DNA from: a virus
DNA: 22,313 bases
Reading direction: 5' to 3' (one strand)
IMG/VR virus record: IMGVR_UViG_3300027917_000184
Span: 1 to 22,313 of that record
The notes below the pieces were generated by a model that did no database searches, had not been told where the DNA came from, and saw nothing but the letters and a program-made list of their open reading frames with translations. Below are positions 15,122 to 22,313 of this stretch, piece by piece. A program made the translations under genes and the position numbers. Within the stretch, counting starts at the first letter, position 1; every line of letters begins with the position of its first letter.

Positions 15122-18100
15122 TTATAAAATCGATTTTTTGATGGAACCATTGTTCCTCAATCCATAACCTCTTCTTTGAATAATTGGAAATGTTGATAAT
15201 CCACTTATAATACTTCCTTTAACATTAAACGCTAATGGGGTATCAGAAGTTCTTGTAATACCTGAAATTTTTCCCCAAGAAAATCTTCCAACTGGATAGT
15301 ATCTACTAGTCAATCCAAAACCAGGACCAACATTATTTTGTATTGATGTTGGTAATCCAGAAATCGAAGTTGTTGACAATACATTGCAAGTAACAATTCC
15401 AGTGGAAGCGTTCCAAGAATGTACATAATATATGTTATCGACTGAAACTGTACTTATTCCAATTATATCAGAATCCGATGTATCGATAGATGTTATTCCA
15501 TTACCAGCAGTGGTTCCATAGACATATATTGGATATCCAACACTGAACCCCTGAATTGTTAAATCATTTAAAACAGCATCATCAACTGTAAATTCTATTG
15601 CTTTGGGAACACCAATACCATTTACTAATTTTATGGAAGTTATTCCAACATCTAAACCATTTATTGCAGATGAATTTGATGTTAAATTATAATATTGTTC
15701 TGGTGGTTCAATAATTACTTTCGGTGGATTTGTAAATGTATAACCAGAACCAACATTTAAATCTATAAAAGATGCTGGTTCAACAATTTCACCATTGGAA
15801 ATTTCGATAGTACCTGAAATAGTTACTGAATCTAATGCGTTTTGCACTTCTTCTGATGTTGATAATGAAGTAATTCCTGGGTTTATTGCAAATATACCAT
15901 TATTCAAATATGAGTATGGTTTTGGGCAACTGAATGATGCAACAGTTCCGATGTATCCCTGACCAACATTGCTTAAAATTAATGAACTAAATTGTCCATT
16001 TGAACCTATTAGCACTGTAGCAGCTGCAGATACTTTTTCTACACTTTCATCATAAACTGCTAAATTTATATCATTTACTGGTATAGATGTATTATCATAT
16101 TTAAATAAATCAATACTCTCTACAAATACTTCACTATCTGAAGATGAGAAATTTTTAATAATTCTAGCAGTTGGATAAATCTGTGCTTCTAAAGAATCTC
16201 TGGATTTTGAAACCTCAGTATTATTAATAATCAAATCTCTTTTTTGCTTTATCCAATTAAATGGGCGATAATTAACATCATCTATTCCATTTCCAAGATA
16301 TAAGGATGTTTGTAATTTATCCGATCCAGAAAGGTCCAAAATATATCTTGATGATTGTGGTTTTACTGGAGGATCAGTAATACCCAAAACTTCAACACTA
16401 TCTCCAACCTTTAAGGTCTCAACAACATCAACCAATACAGAATCTTCATTTTCAGTACCAATATAGAAGAATATATCTATCCTATCTTCTGGTTTTGGTG
16501 CTGTAGTAAAAGTAAAAGATGTTCCTCCCAAAAATTCATATGCTTCTCCTGGATTTTGGAGAACTCCATTGATAAAAATAACTAAAAGTGAATTCATATC
16601 AATCAATTGCGATTCTGCAGATTCAGAATTTTTTTCAAAACTTAATAATTGGGAATTGTAAAATAGTGGAAATCTTACTCTGCTTCCATCCTGATAATTT
16701 TTAACTGAATCGATGAAATTTAAGCTTCCAAAATTCCATAGAGCAAAAGAATCGTTATATACATCAACCACTGTAAGTTCAAATTCATTTCTAGGGGAAT
16801 TTAATTCAGCAGCAGTAACTAATCCAACTGGTTTAAACACATCACCTCTTCTAAATGCATATCCATTCTTTACAATTTTAAAATTTTTAACTTCAAATAA
16901 TGTTGGAGAACTTATAACCTTATTTGGGAGAGTACTTTGTCCAATTGCAACGGTGACTATTCCAACAAATTGTGTTATTGCGGAGGCAACATCTGAACAG
17001 TATGGGGGACCTTCGGGATCAACAATAATTGTAGTATCAAAAATTTGTGAGTATTGAGTTGTTGCTGCACTTACAGTAACACTCTCATTTCTCATTACTT
17101 GAATAGCAATATCTCTTGCTTGCTCAAAGGTATAAATTGATTCAACTTCTTCTCCTTGCAGATATGGATTGTCAATATAAATTTTAGCCGCTTCATAAAC
17201 TAAATCATTACCACCATACTGCAAATTATAATTAATAGTTGTTAATACACCAACAACATCATCTTCACAATCGGTAGAAGTTCCTGGTCCAGGATATCCG
17301 CCATAATTTACAATCATTCTATTTACTGCTTCATTTGCAATAAATCTTTTGTTTCTATCAATCAAAGATGCTGCATCTGCAAATCTTCCACCAGTAGTTG
17401 TTGGAATTCCAAGAACATTTACATCAGCCCCAACACCAGTTATTTTAACTGCTGATGGTTGCACATCAACATTAAGACGCAATCCAATTCCAGTTTCGGT
17501 AGTTTGCCCAATCCCTAATCTGGAAACACCAATAACTTCTAAGTTTTCATAATTTGGGGGTTCAATAATAATTTTTGGATTTGAATATCCAGTTCCTCCA
17601 TTATTAATTATAAATGATAGAGTTCCTCCTACCCCAACAACAACATCTATATCTGCTACCGAGCCACTGTGTCCATCTTCCTCAATTGAAAATGTAACAG
17701 GACTCCTATATCCAGATCCATAAGAACCAAATTCAATATTAGTAGTTATGCCAACAATCGATCCAGAACTGACCACAGCAGTAACAGATGCTCCAACTAG
17801 AGGTGCATATCCAAGTCCAGATGTTGAACCCAGAGATACAATTAAACCACCTCTTGGAAGAGAGTTTTTGTTTACATCATCTAATGATATCTCAATCTCT
17901 CCAGTTGATGTAATTATTCCAGTAAATGATACTGTACTTACTCCAGAAACCTCATCTTCAATAATAAAAAAGTTATTGCCAGGATTTGTTTCTGTTGTTG
18001 GAGTTTGGAAAAATCCATTTATTAATAAAATTCCATTCCCCCCATCAGAACCCAATCCAACAGTACTAATTCCTTGAACGGTTATCTCATAATCTGTACT

Positions 18101-20278
18101 TAAACCATCAAATCTTTCTGAAATATCATCATATATCTGATTACTTTCATAATTTTTTCTTAAGAAAACTCTACCATTGAAAGTTGCTTTAGCTCTGGTT
18201 AGATTTGAAAAATCTTCCTCTTCAATAAAAAACGCACTTCCTCTGGGAGGTTCTGCAAAGTTAATTTCATTCCCAACAATATTGTATGATCCCCTATAAA
18301 TTCTTGCTGAAGTGCCATCTAAGTGTGAAGTTGCAGACGTTCCAACTGCACCCCTAACACCATCTATCAAGAAAAAGTTTCCAGAATATGTTATTGGACC
18401 AGAACTAGTAGTTCCTAAACCGACATTATTTACAAATACATATTCATCTTCAATCTTTAGTAAATCTTTTGGATTTATACTGCTAATTCCACTTAAGGAA
18501 AAGATAGTTGTTCCAGCTCCAATTTGTCCACCAATATTATTGAACAAATTAAATTCCAAAGATGAATATGAAAGTGGGTATTGAATAATATCATTAACTG
18601 CAACTAAAGATTTTTCATTCTTTTTATACATTTCCAATTCGTGAGCATTTCCACTCCCACTATCAGTAAATGTTACATATATTCCAACTTCAGCATAATC
18701 TTTTCTTGTGGAAAGTTTAAACTGGTCAGTATTTAATTTAATTACATAAACTTCTTCGGGTAATTTTGTAGTTAAAACCCCAACAGAATTTAAAGTTTCT
18801 CCAATACCTATTGGACTTGCATCAATTCCCTCAAAAGTTGATTTTGGAGTATAAATTAATCTTTCTAAATTGCTGAAAAAATGATTATCTATTTTAAATA
18901 TTCCAGTCTCTTTATCTAAAATTGAAGTATTGCTGGGATTAAATGTTTTACTAAAAATCGGTATTCCATTATAATACATACCAAATTCTTTTCGATTTAT
19001 TGTATCCAGGTTTTTACCAAAAAATGTTGTTTGAGTTAAAAATTCCTCACTGGGCAAGTAATTTAATGGTTCAGGAATATTTTCATCAAAATTTTTATAT
19101 ATTTTTTCATTATATGAAAGTACTGTTGTAATTCCAGATAATCCAGAATCTGGATAAAATTTAACAACTAATTGATTTCCAGAATATTCTCCACCAAAAG
19201 TCCCTATTCCCGATGTACTACCCACAGACACAAATGGAAATTGACTGACATTAATATTTGTCCCATCATGTATTACTGAGAGTTCATGTAAACTTTTTGA
19301 GGTCTCTGATGCGCAATCTACAGTAACTAAAGATTTACATGAAGTAAAGAGATCTTTACGCATGGAAAAGACCTGTACTGGAGAAGATGAACTCCCAGAA
19401 TAAAATTCAGATTCATAGATACAAGTTCTCTCAGATTCATCTGGTTGTCCTAAGGATTTAAATCTATATGTACCAACACCAACAGATGTTGATCCAAACC
19501 CAATATTTTTACATCTAATATAAACTGGATTCTCTATATCATTAATATAATCGATACGAAGAGTATCACCTTGAATATAAGAAGTAAATGTTCCAATAAA
19601 TCTTCCATTATATTGAGGAACATCATCAAAATTCCACTCAGTTATATAGGAGTTAGTTCCATCATGAGTAACATGCAATTCTACATAATTTTTAAAATCC
19701 AAAGACGAATCTATCAAATTAACAGTTGCATATACTGAACTGTATTGATTTTTATCAAAGGAGAAGAAAGAAACTGAAGATCCACTAGATACCAAATTTG
19801 TATATGATAGTAAGTCAACAAATCCAACTGAAACAGTATTAATTCCAGTAGATTTTGTTAAAAATCTGTTCTGAATTACTTTTATATAATAATCTTTATC
19901 ATTCGGGTCCAAAGGGTCAAATTGAAGGTAAAAATTACCAACAGAATCAGTAATTGCCTCAAGATTTGAAATAATTTCTTCAGAACCAGTTGGTGATATA
20001 GTGTTTTTTACAAGATTTATAATGTCAGAATCATCATTTAAAGTTACAATTTCAGTTAATTGTGAGTGCTCGCCATCATTTGATGTAACTTGTACTAAAA
20101 ATCTATTGAAATTATTATTTGGATCTATTGTTAAGACATTACTAAAATTGTCCCTGTTATCATCGGAACTAGAAAAATTTCCACTAATATCATCTATTTG
20201 TAAGACCCTATTAGTTCTTACTTCAATATAGTCAGAAAGTTTAGTATTTTGTAACTTTAAAAACTTTGATTTTGCCAT
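15122..20278 (-). CDS. 1718-aa modular baseplate/virion structural protein
   Basis: No T4 homologue is recognised, though its position before gp8 makes it baseplate-associated. The N-terminus (LKLQNTKLSDYIEVRTNRVL) is one I recall from cyanophage structural proteins. Three tandem beta domains follow (about 48-140, 170-260, 300-395), sharing an H-D-G-T-N/T-E-type core. Then come a KLNTDQFKLS module, a SGNAHELEMYKKNEKS module, a FNGRVFLRKNYESNQIYDDI module, G-x-G-Y beta repeats, a helical insertion (966-1114), a VRFPLFYNSQLLSFEKN/LLVIFINGVLQNPG region, and more G-x-G-Y repeats. The C-terminus carries FSWGKI and RRGYGLRNNG motifs. The length and order suggest an extended, multi-domain wedge or baseplate arm. 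It begins 16 nt after the upstream gene. There is no signal peptide or membrane segment. Identity as a virion protein is confident; a function such as wedge scaffold is inferred from neighbours. Confidence 0.85.
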   Translation of the reverse strand: MAKSKFLKLQNTKLSDYIEVRTNRVLQIDDISGNFSSSDDNRDNFSNVLTIDPNNNFNRFLVQVTSNDGEHSQLTEIVTLNDDSDIINLVKNTISPTGSEEIISNLEAITDSVGNFYLQFDPLDPNDKDYYIKVIQNRFLTKSTGINTVSVGFVDLLSYTNLVSSGSSVSFFSFDKNQYSSVYATVNLIDSSLDFKNYVELHVTHDGTNSYITEWNFDDVPQYNGRFIGTFTSYIQGDTLRIDYINDIENPVYIRCKNIGFGSTSVGVGTYRFKSLGQPDESERTCIYESEFYSGSSSSPVQVFSMRKDLFTSCKSLVTVDCASETSKSLHELSVIHDGTNINVSQFPFVSVGSTSGIGTFGGEYSGNQLVVKFYPDSGLSGITTVLSYNEKIYKNFDENIPEPLNYLPSEEFLTQTTFFGKNLDTINRKEFGMYYNGIPIFSKTFNPSNTSILDKETGIFKIDNHFFSNLERLIYTPKSTFEGIDASPIGIGETLNSVGVLTTKLPEEVYVIKLNTDQFKLSTRKDYAEVGIYVTFTDSGSGNAHELEMYKKNEKSLVAVNDIIQYPLSYSSLEFNLFNNIGGQIGAGTTIFSLSGISSINPKDLLKIEDEYVFVNNVGLGTTSSGPITYSGNFFLIDGVRGAVGTSATSHLDGTSARIYRGSYNIVGNEINFAEPPRGSAFFIEEEDFSNLTRAKATFNGRVFLRKNYESNQIYDDISERFDGLSTDYEITVQGISTVGLGSDGGNGILLINGFFQTPTTETNPGNNFFIIEDEVSGVSTVSFTGIITSTGEIEISLDDVNKNSLPRGGLIVSLGSTSGLGYAPLVGASVTAVVSSGSIVGITTNIEFGSYGSGYRSPVTFSIEEDGHSGSVADIDVVVGVGGTLSFIINNGGTGYSNPKIIIEPPNYENLEVIGVSRLGIGQTTETGIGLRLNVDVQPSAVKITGVGADVNVLGIPTTTGGRFADAASLIDRNKRFIANEAVNRMIVNYGGYPGPGTSTDCEDDVVGVLTTINYNLQYGGNDLVYEAAKIYIDNPYLQGEEVESIYTFEQARDIAIQVMRNESVTVSAATTQYSQIFDTTIIVDPEGPPYCSDVASAITQFVGIVTVAIGQSTLPNKVISSPTLFEVKNFKIVKNGYAFRRGDVFKPVGLVTAAELNSPRNEFELTVVDVYNDSFALWNFGSLNFIDSVKNYQDGSRVRFPLFYNSQLLSFEKNSESAESQLIDMNSLLVIFINGVLQNPGEAYEFLGGTSFTFTTAPKPEDRIDIFFYIGTENEDSVLVDVVETLKVGDSVEVLGITDPPVKPQSSRYILDLSGSDKLQTSLYLGNGIDDVNYRPFNWIKQKRDLIINNTEVSKSRDSLEAQIYPTARIIKNFSSSDSEVFVESIDLFKYDNTSIPVNDINLAVYDESVEKVSAAATVLIGSNGQFSSLILSNVGQGYIGTVASFSCPKPYSYLNNGIFAINPGITSLSTSEEVQNALDSVTISGTIEISNGEIVEPASFIDLNVGSGYTFTNPPKVIIEPPEQYYNLTSNSSAINGLDVGITSIKLVNGIGVPKAIEFTVDDAVLNDLTIQGFSVGYPIYVYGTTAGNGITSIDTSDSDIIGISTVSVDNIYYVHSWNASTGIVTCNVLSTTSISGLPTSIQNNVGPGFGLTSRYYPVGRFSWGKISGITRTSDTPLAFNVKGSIISGLSTFPIIQRRGYGLRNNGSIKKSIL
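16937..17383 (-). other. Alpha-helical insertion domain in the 1718-aa protein
   Basis: Residues 966-1114 differ from the surrounding beta-rich, Gly/Ser/Thr-rich sequence. They read as amphipathic helices (FADAASLIDRNKRFIANEAV, LVYEAAKIYI, TFEQARDIAIQVMRNES, YCSDVASAITQFV) with two Cys, one before EDDVV and one before SDVAS. I recall the same block inserted in other cyanophage structural proteins. Its function is unknown. Confidence 0.65.
19094..20137 (-). repeat. Three tandem copies of a roughly 100-residue beta domain
   Basis: In the 1718-aa protein, three stretches share the same strand-turn-strand core: LVQVTSNDGEHSQLTE (61-76), VELHVTHDGTNSYITE (199-214) and HELSVIHDGTNINVSQ (331-346). 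Copies 2 and 3 also share a G-T-F then G-[D/N]-x-L stretch about 25-40 residues later. Copy 1 is the most diverged. They look like duplicated beta-sandwich domains. Confidence 0.65.
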
Positions 20279-20294
20279 TTTACAAATGTGATTT

Positions 20295-22313
20295 TTAACT
20301 TAGTATGTCTACATCAACAGATAGGTCAAAATTATTGATAATATCAACTCTTCTCTCAGATATATTATCATTTAGCAACAAAATATTTGATTCCAATGCC
20401 GTTCCTATTCCAGCATAGGGGTTCGCTTTGACAGAAGTTATGAACTGAGTATCTGCGAAATTTTTTAATCCACTTGTATGTAGGAGATCATTTACAGTGG
20501 ATACAATTTCATCCCACCCCTTATCACTCTTTATAGTGTATGATAGATTTTGATAATAATCATTGTCTTCAATTACTTGGAAATCTTCACTTAGTTTGCC
20601 TGTTTCATTTGCCCATCCAATATCTTTACTGCTATAAGCACTAATTTTAAATGTACCACTAGATGTCTTTATTAAATCTATTGTTGCTTCATTTAAAGAA
20701 TCATTTCCTCGTAATACTTCACCTTCAGATAAAGTATATGTTCCATAAACTCTTATTGAATTTTCTGTAGGTTGCTTTACAATAAGATCTCTTTTCTCAA
20801 ATCCAAACCCATTATCTGAAGATATAGATTCACCTTCAACAAACAATCCAACATTTTGATTTACTGCAAATGTTGGATAATCTATAGAATTTACAACAGT
20901 TGCAAAAGAATCCTGAATTGTTTTAGCGATTCCTGGATTTGTAGTGAGTCCAGAAAGGCTATAAGTTAAAGTTCCAGGATTTGATGCTGGTTCATATGAA
21001 AGAACATCAAAAAACTGGTAATTATAATCGGAAGAATTAAATCCATCCCCACCAGAACTATATTTTTGTATACCCTCAACAAAAATCTTATCACCAAATT
21101 TAAATGGATCGGTGGAAAATCCTGCAATTGGAGTTGTTAATATACATGTAACAATTCCGCTACTAGAAGATCTAACTTCTGATATTGCCAATCCATTAGT
21201 ATTATCTATTGCCTTAATTGTCACTGGTGTTGGAGAAAGTCCCTTTGGAGAAACTTCTACTTTAACAGAACCCACACTAAGACCGGATAATTCAGCCTTG
21301 ATTATACCATTATTGATAACTTGATTGGTAGATGAATCTAATATTATTAATGTTGGTGTAGTTAAGTATTTGTTTCCACCACTAATAACATCAATGCTGT
21401 TTATTATATAATTATTTTTTATAGTGAGTATTACTGGAATTGCTGCGCTTGGTCTTAAAGTATTATCTGATGGATAATCAAAACCATTTGTAAATAACTT
21501 TATTTGGTTTGGATTTCCAATATCATTAGAGACTGGAATAATATATGCACCAACACCAGAACTTGATGATGAAAATCCGCTGAAAATTGGTAAAGTGTCT
21601 ATACTGCTACCTTTAGATAATATTTTAATTCTATAAATTTCCCCATCAGTATTAGTAGAATTTGTATAATATCCAATAAAATCACAATCAGTATCTGAAT
21701 AAGATAGTGATTCTGGTTTTCTATTTAAGGAAAGATTAAATGTAGTAGATCCAACTCCGTAAGCATTATATGCAGGAAATTCTCCATTATAAACACTATC
21801 AACATATGAAATTTCAGTATAATCTAATGTTGATATGTCGGAAGTATTAATAAAATTGGACTTTGTTATATTATAGAATAATTTCTCTGGCAAATTATCA
21901 GAATATTTTAATATTAAATTTGCACCTGGAGTAATTCCTGGTGTCCCAAAGCCAATTAAACTATAATCCTCCTGAGTCTCTATTGTTGTAAATTCTCTAT
22001 AATATTGATTATCATAGAATAATTTAAATTCATATCCAAATAATGAAGAGTCTGATAAATCAAAGATAATGTCATTGTTCCTAACAATAGAAATTTTTGG
22101 ATTTATTCTTGATAGAGTTTGACCACTACCACCAGAACTGGTTATTGTTATTGTTCTTGGAATCTGATTTTGAGTGTCTTTATATGTTTCCGAAAGTTTA
22201 AATGTATCGTCATCAAGCCTTAAAATATAATAGTAACCTGTAGTAAGACCACCTGCAACAGAATCTGTAGAATCATAGTATACTTTCTGACCATTTATAA
22301 ATCCATGATCATT
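20295..22313 (-). CDS. Large baseplate protein, C-terminal 672 residues (gp7-like candidate, cut by right edge)
   Basis: The frame stays open from the TAA at 20297-20295 to the right edge, so the true start lies outside the window; a TTG at 21893 is internal and not the start. At the edge is an HGFINGQKVYY...TGYYYI...TFKLS module, related to the KLNTDQFKLS stretch of the next protein. A beta-rich middle contains a NIDVISGG-like G-G-x-x-Y...P-T-L-I-I repeat. Near the C-terminus, DNDYYQNLSYTIKS (starting at visible residue 583), a Trp and HTSGLKNFAD fit the 'D-x-Y-Y-Q-x-x-S-Y...W...H-x-x-G-x-x-x-F' pattern I associate with the C-terminal domain of gp7-like baseplate wedge initiators. In T4 the order is 6-7-8, so gp7 fits here except for the 1718-aa protein between. 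The gp7 assignment is tentative; virion baseplate protein is likely. Confidence 0.75.
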   Translation of the reverse strand, partial: NDHGFINGQKVYYDSTDSVAGGLTTGYYYILRLDDDTFKLSETYKDTQNQIPRTITITSSGGSGQTLSRINPKISIVRNNDIIFDLSDSSLFGYEFKLFYDNQYYREFTTIETQEDYSLIGFGTPGITPGANLILKYSDNLPEKLFYNITKSNFINTSDISTLDYTEISYVDSVYNGEFPAYNAYGVGSTTFNLSLNRKPESLSYSDTDCDFIGYYTNSTNTDGEIYRIKILSKGSSIDTLPIFSGFSSSSSGVGAYIIPVSNDIGNPNQIKLFTNGFDYPSDNTLRPSAAIPVILTIKNNYIINSIDVISGGNKYLTTPTLIILDSSTNQVINNGIIKAELSGLSVGSVKVEVSPKGLSPTPVTIKAIDNTNGLAISEVRSSSSGIVTCILTTPIAGFSTDPFKFGDKIFVEGIQKYSSGGDGFNSSDYNYQFFDVLSYEPASNPGTLTYSLSGLTTNPGIAKTIQDSFATVVNSIDYPTFAVNQNVGLFVEGESISSDNGFGFEKRDLIVKQPTENSIRVYGTYTLSEGEVLRGNDSLNEATIDLIKTSSGTFKISAYSSKDIGWANETGKLSEDFQVIEDNDYYQNLSYTIKSDKGWDEIVSTVNDLLHTSGLKNFADTQFITSVKANPYAGIGTALESNILLLNDNISERRVDIINNFDLSVDVDILS

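Noticed and set aside
15119-15134. Palindromes TTTTATAAAA and AAAATCGATTTT at the end of the 1718-aa gene as a terminator
   Set aside because: No GC-rich stem and no clear loop plus U-tract; short AT palindromes are expected at this base composition.
21891-21893. TTG as start of the right-edge gene
   Set aside because: The frame continues open to the window edge with sequence of the same character and a recognisable module, so TTG is internal.
1-22313. tRNA genes, CRISPR arrays, insertion sequences, integrase or attachment sites, host-derived metabolic genes
   Set aside because: I looked on both strands and saw no cloverleaf, regular DNA repeat-spacer array, transposase or metabolic enzyme signature; nearly all bases are taken by structural genes.

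Overview
The window is a late structural block of a T4-like marine myovirus. It most resembles phages of marine cyanobacteria (Synechococcus/Prochlorococcus), judging from family signatures recalled without a database search. All genes read on the minus strand, so transcription runs from base 22313 towards base 1. The DNA is visibly AT-rich and genes are packed with 1-nt overlaps or gaps of a few bases. No tRNA, host metabolic gene, integrase or insertion sequence is visible. Cyanophage, as opposed to another marine T4-like phage, is an inference.

Layout in transcription order. (1) Baseplate: the C-terminal part of a large baseplate protein cut by the right edge (22313-20295, gp7-like motif near its end), a 1718-aa modular baseplate/structural protein (20278-15122), then wedge protein gp8 (15080-13509) behind an exact T4 late-promoter box. 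(2) One giant 2509-aa protein with a DUF4815-type N-terminus (13505-5976) fills the place where T4 carries genes 9, 10, 11, 12 and wac. (3) Two small proteins: a 77-aa coiled-coil protein and an overlapping 58-aa protein with its own Shine-Dalgarno. (4) A second exact late-promoter box precedes the neck/tail-completion/terminase run gp13, gp14, gp15, gp16 (5533-2035), in T4 order and with tight translational coupling. (5) Where T4 has gene 17 directly after gene 16, this phage has at least three other genes: a 438-aa basic mosaic protein, a 106-aa protein, and the start of a structural protein cut by the left edge.

How they work together: the baseplate genes build the wedge and its peripheral receptor-binding apparatus; gp13/gp14 form the neck on the filled head; gp15 caps the tail; gp16 is the small terminase that starts DNA packaging. 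The inserted genes after gp16 carry peptides resembling the T4 capsid-targeting sequence and prohead-protease (gp21) cleavage sites, so I suspect one or two encode head-internal, processed proteins.

Two threads run through the window. First, short beta-rich modules (a G-x-G-Y...P-x-(V/I)-x-I repeat and a G-E-x-(V/I)-x-G module) are inserted into several otherwise unrelated baseplate and neck proteins, which explains why gp8 and gp14 are much longer than in T4. Second, the 438-aa protein looks like a string of separable basic and Cys-containing segments punctuated by candidate gp21 sites; it is the best candidate here for something undescribed.
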